Below, piece by piece: positions 1-5,522 of a DNA stretch of 5,970 bases. The notes beneath the pieces are model-generated. The model did not search any database. It was not told where the DNA came from and saw only the letters and a program-made list of their open reading frames with translations. The position numbers and the translations under genes were made by a program. How positions within the stretch are numbered: position 1 is the stretch's first letter; each line of letters starts with the position of its first letter. Source of the stretch: Xanthobacteraceae bacterium (lineage in GTDB: Bacteria; Pseudomonadota; Alphaproteobacteria; Rhizobiales; Xanthobacteraceae); the NCBI GenBank assembly GCA_030040825.1, contig JASHSY010000179.1, forward strand, positions 1 to 5,970, written 5' to 3'.

Positions 1-1
1 C

Positions 2-34
2 GGCGTCATTGACAAGCTGCCGACGGCTCCGTAA
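2..34 (+). CDS. possible 3' end of an upstream gene (partial)
   Basis: Reading from base 2, ten codons (GVIDKLPTAP) run into a TAA stop at 32-34, and rpmJ starts 29 bases later. The other two plus-strand frames are less convincing: one stops at 10-12, and the other runs through the rpmJ leader and ends just inside rpmJ. I cannot identify a family from ten residues. It could equally be non-coding leader for rpmJ. This is an inference from spacing and an open frame only. Confidence 0.3.
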   Translation, partial: GVIDKLPTAP

Positions 35-38
35 GCAA

Positions 39-52
39 CCGCCAAAAGGCGG
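39..52 (+). promoter_or_regulatory. small hairpin over the rpmJ ribosome-binding region
   Basis: CCGCC-AAAA-GGCGG is a perfect 5-bp stem with an AAAA loop. Its right arm contains the only purine-rich Shine-Dalgarno-like stretch (AGGCGGGA) upstream of the rpmJ ATG at 64. Folding would hide the ribosome-binding site, so it might modulate L36 translation. It has no following T-run and so is a poor intrinsic terminator for the preceding gene. Its function is inference. Confidence 0.35.
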
Positions 53-63
53 GAAAATCGATC

Positions 64-189
64 ATGAAAGTCCGTAATTCGTTGAAATCGCTGCGCGGTC
101 GCCATCGCGACAACCGCATCGTGCGCCGCAAGGGCCGCGTCTACGTTATCAATAAGACGCACCGGCGCTTCAAGGCCCGCCAAGGCTAG
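64..189 (+). CDS. rpmJ: 50S ribosomal protein L36, cysteine-free (zinc-less) form
   Basis: This is a structural protein of the large ribosomal subunit that binds 23S rRNA. The 41-residue product starts MKVRNSLKSL and ends RFKARQG, the typical start and end of L36. It is very basic (runs such as RGRHR and VRRKGR). The usual zinc ligands (three Cys and one His in canonical 37-38 residue L36) are absent: there is no cysteine in the protein. This matches the longer 'C-minus' L36 paralogue (YkgO type), which is the standard L36 in many Rhizobiales. The gene was found by reading the frame directly; ATG at 64 is preceded by the purine-rich AGGCGGGA about 10 bases upstream. It stands alone, not in a ribosomal-protein operon, as is common for this form. 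The identity is solid. Whether the genome also carries a zinc-binding L36 cannot be seen here. Confidence 0.95.
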   Translation: MKVRNSLKSLRGRHRDNRIVRRKGRVYVINKTHRRFKARQG

Positions 190-203
190 GCCGAGCCGGC
201 TTT
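190..203 (+). terminator. weak terminator-like hairpin after rpmJ
   Basis: GCCG-AGC-CGGC followed by TTT starts directly after the rpmJ stop codon. The stem is only 4 bp and the T-run three bases, so it is at best a weak intrinsic terminator. I see no better candidate between rpmJ and the next gene. Confidence 0.2.
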
Positions 204-285
204 CCACCAACGCGCCACAATTTCACGCCGCTTTGCGACTAATTCGGCCTTGCCGTCGGGCAGGTCGTGATTAGACTCTTTAGTC

Positions 286-921
286 ATGCTCCTGCGATTC
301 CTGACCGCTGTTGCCGTCGGCACCGTCCTGTTGGCGCCAGCGCTTGCTGTTTGCGCGCCGCAAAGCGCTCCGGAAGACCCCGCGGCGCCCGGCTGGGTCG
401 CGCCGCCCAGCAACCTGCCGCAGCCCGAGCGCGGCGGTCACGGCTACAATCTCGACACCCTGTTTGCCGCGCTCAAAATCGCGCCGGATGCCGAAAGCGC
501 CAAAGCAATCGAAAGCCGGATCTGGGCGCTATGGATGGCGTCGGGCAGCGATACCTGCAATCTCCTGATGGGCCGGGTAAAGGCCGCAACGGATGCCAAG
601 GACTACGAGCTTGCGATCAAACTCCTCGACGCGGTGATCGAGATCAAGCCGGACTATGTGGAAGCCTGGAACCGCCGCGCCACGGTATATTATCTGCTGA
701 AGGATTACAGTCATTCGCTCGCCGATATTCGCGAAGTGCTCATTCGCGAGCCGCGGCATTTCGGTGCGCTGTCAGGCCTCGGCCTGATCTTGCAAGACAT
801 CGGCGACGACAAGCATGCGCTTGAAGCCTACCGCAAGGCGCTCGCCATCGACCCGCACCTGGAAAGCCTGCCCGACGTCGTCAAGACCTTGAGCGAGAAG
901 GTCGAAGGGCGCGACATCTGA
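286..921 (+). CDS. exported tetratricopeptide-repeat (TPR) protein
   Basis: This 211-residue protein probably acts in the periplasm as a TPR scaffold for protein-protein contacts; no enzymatic residues are apparent. Residues 1-23 form a signal peptide: MLLR, a hydrophobic core, then ALAVCA. Cleavage near residue 23 is likely; the Cys at 23 follows ALAV, so a lipoprotein is possible but the lipobox is poor. A Pro-rich linker (about 27-48) precedes the helical part. Three consecutive TPR units span about 91-122, 125-156 and 159-190. The last is textbook: GLILQDIGDDKHALEAYRKA followed by LAIDP. Small TPR proteins of this kind are often found near rpmJ or pyk in Rhizobiales. No clear Shine-Dalgarno precedes the ATG at 286. 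The start is chosen because it gives a complete signal peptide. The specific partner is unknown. Confidence 0.85.
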   Translation: MLLRFLTAVAVGTVLLAPALAVCAPQSAPEDPAAPGWVAPPSNLPQPERGGHGYNLDTLFAALKIAPDAESAKAIESRIWALWMASGSDTCNLLMGRVKAATDAKDYELAIKLLDAVIEIKPDYVEAWNRRATVYYLLKDYSHSLADIREVLIREPRHFGALSGLGLILQDIGDDKHALEAYRKALAIDPHLESLPDVVKTLSEKVEGRDI

Positions 922-934
922 TATATTCCAACGT

Positions 935-1071
935 CCGTCACCCTGAGGTGCGAGCCATTATCGCATTTACGCGCGTTCTTCGACGCGCTATGGCGAGCCT
1001 CGAAGGGTGCCGGCCTGTGCGTTTGAGCTGCATCCTTCGAGGGCCGCTTCGCGGCCACCTCAGGATGACGG
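935..1071. repeat. long imperfect palindromic intergenic repeat (REP/BIME-like)
   Basis: This fills most of the 177-bp gap between the TPR and SnoaL-like genes. The outer arms are CCGTCACCCTGAGGTG (935-950) and CACCTCAGGATGACGG (1056-1071), complementary at 15 of 16 positions. Inner arms CCTCGAAGGGTGC (998-1010) and GCATCCTTCGAGG (1030-1042) match at 12 of 13. Two smaller hairpins sit inside: GCGCGT/ACGCGC (971-976 with 983-988) and GGCCGC/GCGGCC (1042-1047 with 1051-1056). The whole element can fold into a branched structure on either strand. From memory, repeats with these CCGTCATCCTGAGGTGC and CTCGAAGGATGC cores are scattered between genes in Bradyrhizobium and related genomes. Only one copy lies in this window, so its dispersed nature is recalled, not shown. 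It may terminate or stabilise the upstream TPR transcript. Confidence 0.75.
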
Positions 1072-1098
1072 TCAGTTACTAGTAGTTGGAAAATTGCA

Positions 1099-1698
1099 AT
1101 GCCCGACATCGCCGCCGATAAGGCCGTCATCCGCGAATTGGTGGAGAATTGGGCGGTCTGGCGCGACGCGCGGCTATGGGACCGCTTCCGCACCGTCTGG
1201 CATGCCGACGGGCGGATGATGGCGACCTGGTTTCAGGGCAGTTTCGAGGACTTCATCAAGGTCAACGACGAAGGCTGGGCGCGCGGCGTGCGCATCCTGC
1301 ATTTTCTCGGCGGCTGCTCGATCGATGTCGCCGGCGACCGGGCGGTCGCGCAGACCAAGATGACGATCGCGCAGCGTGCGCCGGTCGATGGCGTCGTCTG
1401 CGACGTGGTCTGCACCGGGCGCTTCTTCGATTTTTTCGCCCGGCGCGACGGACGCTGGGGGATGGTGCTGCGCCAGCCGATCTACGAAAAAGATCGACTC
1501 GATCCGGTCGATCCGGCCGCCAAGCTCGCGCTCGACCAGGATCTGCTCAAGCGCTTCCCCGACGGCTACCGGCACCTTGCTTATCTGCAAACCCGCATCG
1601 GCTACAAGGTGAAGACCGACATGCCGGGTCTCGATGGGCCGGAACTGGTGCAACTTTACGCGCGCGGGGAGCGCTGGCTCAATGGCGAAGCATTGTGA
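1099..1698 (+). CDS. SnoaL-like / NTF2-fold domain protein
   Basis: This 199-residue cytoplasmic protein belongs to the nuclear transport factor 2 superfamily (SnoaL-like branch). The family includes small cone-shaped alpha+beta barrels acting as isomerases, dehydratases, hydrolases or non-catalytic binding domains. The N-terminal helix (residues 5-30, ADKAVIRELVENWAVWRDAR) is followed by WDRFRTVWHADGRM (27-40), the typical 'workload then W-H-x-D-G' opening of SnoaL domains. After this come a G-S/F-E-D-F-I helix (47-54) and strands ending in GRFFDFFARRDGRWGMVLRQPIYEKD (107-132), the usual last strands. The tail (133-199) is extra. No Cys pair or transmembrane segment is evident. It lies just downstream of the palindromic repeat and 58 bases before the alpha/beta hydrolase gene on the same strand, so co-transcription is plausible. 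No strong Shine-Dalgarno precedes the ATG (only GGAAAA). The substrate cannot be deduced. Confidence 0.8.
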   Translation: MPDIAADKAVIRELVENWAVWRDARLWDRFRTVWHADGRMMATWFQGSFEDFIKVNDEGWARGVRILHFLGGCSIDVAGDRAVAQTKMTIAQRAPVDGVVCDVVCTGRFFDFFARRDGRWGMVLRQPIYEKDRLDPVDPAAKLALDQDLLKRFPDGYRHLAYLQTRIGYKVKTDMPGLDGPELVQLYARGERWLNGEAL

Positions 1699-1756
1699 GA
1701 TCGGAGCGCCGGGCGCCAGTATCATGTCCGTGTAAACGCGGCAGACAATCGATCCA

Positions 1757-2689
1757 ATGACGACGCTCATCGTTATCGTCGCGGTATTTTGCGCCGGCGC
1801 CGTCGTCACTGTCATCGGTACGTGGGTGATCGGGCGGCGGCATCGGCCAAGGGGCCGCTTCATCGATGCCGGCGGTGGTTTTCGCCAACACATAGTCGAG
1901 ATCGGCGACCCTGCAAAAACACCAGTGGTGATGCTGCATGGCGCCGGCGCCAACCTTGAAGAGATGAACCTGGCGCTCGGCAAGCGACTGGCGGCGCGTC
2001 ACCGGGTCATCCTGGTCGACCGGCCGGGGTTCGGCTTCAGCACGCGCAAGCGCGGTGAGGGAAGTTCGCCCACTTACCAGGCCGGCGTGCTGCGCGAACT
2101 GCTCGACCGGCTCGGGATCGATCGCGCGATCCTGGTCGGCCATTCCTGGGGCGGCACGCTGGCGCTGACTTTCGCGCTCGACTTTCCGCAGCGGGCCGCC
2201 GGCCTGGTTTTGATCGCGCCGGCAACCCACCCCGGCCTGTGGAGCTTAAGCGCGGTGAACACCGCGTTGGCGACTCCGCTCGGATCGTTGTTCGCCCGCA
2301 CGCTGGCGCTGCCGTTCGGCGTGCTGTTGATGTGGCCCGGATCGCGGACGGCGTTTCTGCCGCAAGTCATACCGCCGCGCTATGTCAAAGACAGCGCGGC
2401 GATGCTGGTGCTGCGGCCGCCGACGCTGATGAACAACTGGGCCGATGTCGGCTGCCTCGAGGAGGCGCTGGAGCAACAAGCCGGGCGCTACGGCGCGCTC
2501 AAGGTTCCGACCATCGTCTTCAACGGCGACAAGGATTTGCTGGTGCCGCCGGAGAAACACGCGCTGAAGCTTGCCGCCGCCGCGCCATGCGTAACCGTTA
2601 ATGTGCTGCCGGGTTTCGGTCACATGCTGCATCACGCCGCCGCTGACCGGATCGCCGCGGCCGTGGCGCAATTGGCGGCGGGTGCGTAA
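1757..2689 (+). CDS. membrane-anchored alpha/beta hydrolase
   Basis: This 310-residue protein of the alpha/beta hydrolase fold is likely a serine hydrolase (esterase, lipase or peptidase type). Residues 3-26 form one hydrophobic segment followed by RRHRPRGR. It is therefore a signal anchor, and the positive-inside rule would place the catalytic domain in the cytoplasm. Fold landmarks in order are: HGAG oxyanion motif (61-64), DRPGFGFS loop (88-95), nucleophile elbow GHSWG (128-132, Ser130), the acid in GDKDLLVP (Asp260, or Asp258), and His289 in GFGHMLHH. All members of the triad are present, so it should be active. A cap region lies around 160-240. The substrate class cannot be told from sequence; epoxide hydrolases and haloalkane dehalogenases are disfavoured because the nucleophile is Ser rather than Asp. 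The start at 1757 gives the full anchor, but it lacks a clear ribosome-binding site. The gene probably follows the SnoaL-like gene in one transcript. Confidence 0.88.
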   Translation: MTTLIVIVAVFCAGAVVTVIGTWVIGRRHRPRGRFIDAGGGFRQHIVEIGDPAKTPVVMLHGAGANLEEMNLALGKRLAARHRVILVDRPGFGFSTRKRGEGSSPTYQAGVLRELLDRLGIDRAILVGHSWGGTLALTFALDFPQRAAGLVLIAPATHPGLWSLSAVNTALATPLGSLFARTLALPFGVLLMWPGSRTAFLPQVIPPRYVKDSAAMLVLRPPTLMNNWADVGCLEEALEQQAGRYGALKVPTIVFNGDKDLLVPPEKHALKLAAAAPCVTVNVLPGFGHMLHHAAADRIAAAVAQLAAGA

Positions 2690-2704
2690 CCGCAAAAAGC
2701 CGCG

Positions 2705-2716
2705 CTTACACGTCGG
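2705..2716 (+). repeat. left copy of 12-bp direct repeat flanking the toxin-antitoxin islet
   Basis: CTTACACGTCGG occurs here and again, exactly, at 3468-3479. This left copy lies 15 bases after the hydrolase stop. Read on the minus strand it ends ...GAC GTG TAA, the same last codons as pyruvate kinase (D-V-stop). It may be a leftover of the original pyk 3' end or an attachment-site-like duplication. Confidence 0.6.
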
Positions 2717-2741
2717 GATGGAGGAGAGCCGCCAACCGCAG

Positions 2742-2769
2742 TTGACTAAGGCTCCGGTGTTGGTATTTT
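2742..2769 (+). promoter_or_regulatory. sigma-70-type promoter of the toxin-antitoxin operon
   Basis: TTGACT (2742-2747) is separated by 16 bp from TATTTT (2764-2769). The match to TTGACA is five of six and to TATAAT four of six. Transcription would begin around 2776-2777, at or one base before the A of the toxin ATG, so the mRNA should be leaderless. This agrees with the absence of a usable Shine-Dalgarno and with an in-frame stop at 2747-2749 that excludes an upstream start. It is predicted from sequence only. Confidence 0.55.
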
Positions 2770-2777
2770 CTCCAACA
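2758..2777. promoter_or_regulatory. probable autoregulatory operator of the toxin-antitoxin operon
   Basis: TGTTGG-N8-CCAACA is a perfect 6-bp inverted repeat. It is centred on the predicted -10 box (TATTTT lies in the spacer), and its right arm ends on the A of the toxin ATG. A dimeric winged-helix antitoxin bound here would block RNA polymerase, the usual feedback of toxin-antitoxin operons. The dyad is seen directly; the binding is inferred. Confidence 0.5.
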
Positions 2778-3064
2778 TGGCGGCCGAGCTGCTGATCGAC
2801 GAGCGGCACGTTCTTGACCTCCGAATGTTTGTCGAGATTGTCGTCTGGCGGCTGCCGCGAGTGTCGCAAGGATCGAAGCACCGCTTCAAATACCGGCTGG
2901 CTTTGGTCAGCGACGGGATATGCGTCCTGCGATACGACAATGAGGCCGGTAAGGGCGACCATCTCCACGTAGGGGATGTGGAAGCTCCCTATACGTTCGT
3001 TGATACAGACAGGCTGCTGGCCGATTTCTGGCGCGCGGTAGAGGAATGGAGGCGGTCAAGATGA
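2777..3064 (+). CDS. TumE-family toxin (DUF6516) of a toxin-antitoxin pair
   Basis: This 95-residue protein resembles the family that NCBI calls 'toxin-antitoxin system TumE family' (formerly DUF6516). Members have a compact fold and a conserved RYDN-E-GKGDH-H stretch; here RYDNEAGKGDHLH is at 52-64. It is preceded by the HRFKYRLALV strand (35-44), the early EIVVWRLP segment (20-27) and a C-terminal helix LLADFWRAVEEWRR (80-93). The acidic and His residues of the GDHLH motif are candidates for an active site, but the biochemical target is not known to me. The start at 2777 is forced: an in-frame stop sits at 2747-2749 with no other ATG or GTG between. The stop overlaps the next gene's start (ATGA at 3061-3064), so the two are translationally coupled. 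GC is about 58% in sampled lines against 65-70% in flanking genes, which suggests acquisition by transfer. Confidence 0.8.
   Translation: MAAELLIDERHVLDLRMFVEIVVWRLPRVSQGSKHRFKYRLALVSDGICVLRYDNEAGKGDHLHVGDVEAPYTFVDTDRLLADFWRAVEEWRRSR
3048..3052 (+). promoter_or_regulatory. Shine-Dalgarno that sets the antitoxin start
   Basis: GGAGG lies 8 bases upstream of the ATG at 3061. An in-frame ATG at 3046 would add five residues, but its purine run (GAGGA) touches the codon. Start 3061 also gives the classic ATGA overlap with the toxin stop, so it is preferred. Confidence 0.65.
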
Positions 3065-3402
3065 AGACAGTAACGTTGCAGGTGGCAAAACTGGATGAAG
3101 TGAAGCAGCGAACCCAAGCGGCCTTCAACGGCAAGAAACAGGGTTCACGCATCAGCTTCGCCACGCCCGAACTTTTGTTCCGGCTGCTGACAGCGAAACG
3201 CTGGCAGCTCATTCGTGCTCTGACCGGCGCAGGGCCGCTGACCATACGTGAAGCGGCGCGGCGCGTGGACCGCGACGTGAAAGCGGTACATGGTGACATA
3301 CACGCCCTGCTGAATGCCGGAGTGCTGCAGAAAACGGCCAACGGGCTCGTTGTCTTTCCCTACGATGCCATTCGGGTCGACGTGATGTTGCGGGCCGCGT
3401 GA
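3061..3402 (+). CDS. winged-helix antitoxin / transcriptional regulator (HVO_A0114, TumA-like)
   Basis: This 113-residue DNA-binding protein is encoded directly behind the TumE-type toxin and is the presumed antitoxin and repressor of the operon. The N-terminal arm (1-30) is basic and probably flexible. The rest is a winged helix-turn-helix: helix TPELLFRLLTAKRWQLIRAL (35-54), GPLTIREAARRVD (58-70) as the second helix and turn, RDVKAVHGDIHALLNAG (71-87) as the recognition helix, and a wing, VLQKTANGLVVFPYDAI (88-104). This layout matches the HVO_A0114-family regulators that pair with TumE toxins. The antitoxin follows the toxin rather than preceding it, with a 4-base ATGA overlap and a strong GGAGG. 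The inverted repeat over the operon's -10 box is the likely binding site. Its direct neutralising action is inferred from the family. Confidence 0.78.
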   Translation: MKTVTLQVAKLDEVKQRTQAAFNGKKQGSRISFATPELLFRLLTAKRWQLIRALTGAGPLTIREAARRVDRDVKAVHGDIHALLNAGVLQKTANGLVVFPYDAIRVDVMLRAA

Positions 3403-3467
3403 CGCGCGTATTGCCGTCGCCAGGTCACGTCTGAGCGTGTGAGGCCATTTCCTGGTCTTAGACCGTC

Positions 3468-3479
3468 CTTACACGTCGG
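3468..3479 (+). repeat. right copy of 12-bp direct repeat, inside the pyk 3' end
   Basis: CTTACACGTCGG here includes the pyk stop codon and its last two full codons on the minus strand. It is identical to 2705-2716. Together the copies enclose the toxin-antitoxin operon and little else. Confidence 0.6.
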
Positions 3480-4905
3480 CGGCGGTCTGGTCGCCGACAA
3501 AAGCGACGCGGATCATGTTGGTCGCGCCAGGGGTACCGAGCGGCACGCCGGCGACAATGATGACGCGCTGGCCGGCCTTGGCAAAATTGTCGCGGAATGC
3601 GATCCGGCAGGCGCGCTCCACCATGTCGTCCTGATCGTGCGCGTCCTCGGCGATGACGCAATGAACGCCCCAGGCCAACGATAATTTGCGGCCGGCGGCG
3701 AGCATCGGCGAAATCGCAACGATCGGCGACTTTGGCCGCTCGCGCGAGACGCGCAGCGCAGTGGCGCCCGAAAACGTCCAACAGACGATGGCTGCAAGAT
3801 CGAGAGTTTCGGCGACCTGTCGCGCCGCCGCCGCAATCGCATCGGCTCCGGTTGCCTGCGGCTCGGTATGCAGGACATGCAGTGCCGGCAGGTAAAGCGC
3901 TTCGTTTTCCACTTCTTCGGCGATCCGGTTCATGGTCGCCACCGCCTCGACCGGATATTGGCCGGAGGCCGATTCCGCAGACAGCATCACCGCGTCGGCG
4001 CCGTCGAAAATCGCGGTGGCGACGTCGGAGACTTCAGCCCGGGTCGGTACCGGACTGGTGATCATCGATTCCAGCATCTGGGTGGCGACGATGACCGGCT
4101 TGCCGGCGCGGCGGCAGGCGCGCGTCATCTCTTTCTGTACGCCGGGAACTTTTTCCAGCGGCATTTCGACGCCGAGATCGCCGCGCGCCACCATCAGGGC
4201 GTCGGCGAGATCGAGAATGTCGTTGAGCCGCGCGACCGCCTGCGGCTTCTCGATCTTGGCCATCACCGCCGCCCGCCCGCGAGTGATCTTCTTGGCTTCG
4301 GCGATGTCTTCGGGGCGCTGAATGAAGGAGAGGGCCACCCAATCGATGCCGGCGTCCAGCGCAGATTCGAGATCGGCGATATCTTTGGGGGTCAGCGCTG
4401 CCACCGGCACGACGGTATGCGGCAGGCTCACGCCCTTGCGGCTCGATATCCTGCCACCGACCTCGACGCGGGTGACGATGCGTTGCGGCTCGGCTTGCAT
4501 GACGGTCAGCTTGAGCTTGCCGTCGTCGATCAGCAGCGCGTCGCCGGGTTTGACCGCAGCGAAGATTTCCGGATGCGGCAGGTTCACCCGCCGCGCGTCG
4601 CCGGGCGTCGGATCGGCATCGAGCACGAAATCCTGGCCGCCGTCGATGGTCGCGGCGTCGTTCTTGAAATTGCCGAGCCGAAGTTTCGGCCCTTGCAGAT
4701 CGACGAGGATGCCGATCGGCCGGCTGCATTCGGTTTCGAGCGAGCGAATGGTATCCACCAATTCACGCATGCGCTCATGCGTGGTGTGGCTCATATTGAT
4801 GCGGAAGACGTCGGCGCCGGCGACAAACAGCTTGGCGACGACGTCGCGGCTCGAAGAGGCCGGTCCCAGCGTTGCCACCACCTTGGTGCGCCGCTGCCGC
4901 CTCAT
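3469..4905 (-). CDS. pyk: pyruvate kinase
   Basis: This cytoplasmic glycolytic enzyme transfers phosphate from PEP to ADP, giving pyruvate and ATP. Its 478 residues are the normal bacterial length. The A domain opens with RTKVVATLGPAS (6-17) and FRINMSH (34-40). The B lid domain spans about 68-165, from DLQGPKLR. The family signature AVMAKIEK (213-220) carries the catalytic Lys217 and the metal ligand Glu219. ARGDLGVE (240-247) supplies Asp243, and VIVATQMLESM (271-281) and DGADAVMLSAE (301-311) follow. The C-terminal allosteric domain starts near 350 and includes the sugar-phosphate loop FSGATALRVSRERPKSP (378-394). No key residue is missing. The ATG overlaps the TGA of the upstream DUF1036 gene (ATGA, 4902-4905) with a poor Shine-Dalgarno, so translation is probably coupled. 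The gene order with glycerate kinase recalls the tartrate-utilisation ttuD-ttuE pair (ttuE encodes a pyruvate kinase). No convincing terminator follows it. Confidence 0.97.
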   Translation of the reverse strand: MRRQRRTKVVATLGPASSSRDVVAKLFVAGADVFRINMSHTTHERMRELVDTIRSLETECSRPIGILVDLQGPKLRLGNFKNDAATIDGGQDFVLDADPTPGDARRVNLPHPEIFAAVKPGDALLIDDGKLKLTVMQAEPQRIVTRVEVGGRISSRKGVSLPHTVVPVAALTPKDIADLESALDAGIDWVALSFIQRPEDIAEAKKITRGRAAVMAKIEKPQAVARLNDILDLADALMVARGDLGVEMPLEKVPGVQKEMTRACRRAGKPVIVATQMLESMITSPVPTRAEVSDVATAIFDGADAVMLSAESASGQYPVEAVATMNRIAEEVENEALYLPALHVLHTEPQATGADAIAAAARQVAETLDLAAIVCWTFSGATALRVSRERPKSPIVAISPMLAAGRKLSLAWGVHCVIAEDAHDQDDMVERACRIAFRDNFAKAGQRVIIVAGVPLGTPGATNMIRVAFVGDQTAADV

Positions 4906-5498
4906 TGGTTCTGATTTCCGGACGGGGCGGCCGGCGCAGGAGTGAGCGCTGGCGCCGGTGCGGACTTGCCGGCGCGCGTCGCGGCCGCGGGCGGCGCTGC
5001 GGCCGAGGCAGGCGGCGTCAACGGATTACCGGCCGGCAACGGCTTTTGCACCGGCTGCTCGCTCGATTCGGTAAGTTGCACCGTCCAAGCCCGCTGCTCG
5101 CCCGTATCCACTTCGAAAAAGCCGGTGCGGTCGAACCCGCGCGCCAAGCAATCGCTGATCCCGCGAATGGTGAACTCCTTGTCGCGGGTGCACATGAAGG
5201 CCTGTCCCATCCATTCGCCGCCGCGATCGTAGTCAATGGCATACACATAATAGTAACGCGCGACCAGATTGCCTTTGAGCACGGTCTCGCAGGTGCGCGA
5301 CGGCAAATTCCACCAGCCTTCGGTGGTCCAGCCGTCGGCATCCTTGTAGCCGACGGCGACGCCGACCCGGCTACCGGTGTTGTTGCAAAGCCGAAAATCT
5401 GCCGCCGCCGGCGCCGTCGAGGCCGCCAGTACAAACATCGCCAAAAGGCTGGCGAGGAGCATGCCCCCGGCCGCTTTACGACTGATCCCGTCCCTCAT
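4902..5498 (-). CDS. DUF1036 exported protein
   Basis: This 198-residue protein has a signal peptide (1-33: basic RDGISRK, hydrophobic core 13-27, cleavage expected after APAAA). A DUF1036 domain at about 35-142 follows. The domain begins DFRLCNNT and has the family's W-T-x-x-G-W-W-N-L (57-65), C70, YYYVYAIDYDRG (82-93), FMCT (101-104), and a late GFFEVDTG (126-133). Four cysteines (38, 70, 103, 117) could form two disulfides in the periplasm. The last 45 residues are a Pro/Ala-rich low-complexity tail ending GNQNQ. DUF1036 has no assigned biochemical function; I infer a small secreted beta-rich domain. It lies 24 bases after the glycerate kinase stop and overlaps the pyk start by four bases, so it is in the same operon. 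An internal ATG at residue 13 is possible, but it would lose the basic n-region. Confidence 0.88.
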   Translation of the reverse strand: MRDGISRKAAGGMLLASLLAMFVLAASTAPAAADFRLCNNTGSRVGVAVGYKDADGWTTEGWWNLPSRTCETVLKGNLVARYYYVYAIDYDRGGEWMGQAFMCTRDKEFTIRGISDCLARGFDRTGFFEVDTGEQRAWTVQLTESSEQPVQKPLPAGNPLTPPASAAAPPAAATRAGKSAPAPALTPAPAAPSGNQNQ

Positions 5499-5522
5499 TT
5501 CCGGTCAGATTCCGGCCAAATT

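Noticed and set aside
9..37. TTGACA at 9-14 as a -35 box for rpmJ
   Set aside because: The -35 is perfect, but 17 bp later there is TAAGCA, which matches the -10 consensus at only two positions. It also overlaps the tail of a possible upstream gene. Not strong enough to annotate.
1693..1725. TTGTGA and TATCAT as a promoter for the alpha/beta hydrolase
   Set aside because: TATCAT (1720-1725) is a good -10 match, but the spacing to TTGTGA is 21 bp. The base content 17 bp upstream has no -35 similarity.
1174..1983. Long open frame on the minus strand across the SnoaL-like gene and hydrolase start
   Set aside because: It is antisense to two genes with clear domain motifs. The predicted protein shows no recognisable motif, and high GC produces such frames by chance.
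3046..3060. ATG at 3046 as the antitoxin start
   Set aside because: Its purine-rich stretch abuts the start codon. The ATG at 3061 has GGAGG at ideal spacing and the ATGA overlap with the toxin stop.
3424..3464. Terminator between the convergent toxin-antitoxin and pyk genes
   Set aside because: Dyads exist (CACG/CGTG at 3426-3429 and 3436-3439; GGTCT-T-AGACC at 3454-3464). The stems are 4-5 bp, the second has a one-base loop, and neither has a T-run on either strand.
3868..4914. Long plus-strand open frame (348 codons) over pyk
   Set aside because: It is the shadow of the pyruvate kinase gene, whose family motifs are complete on the minus strand. The shadow is rich in His, Arg and Gly, as expected of antisense GC-rich codons.
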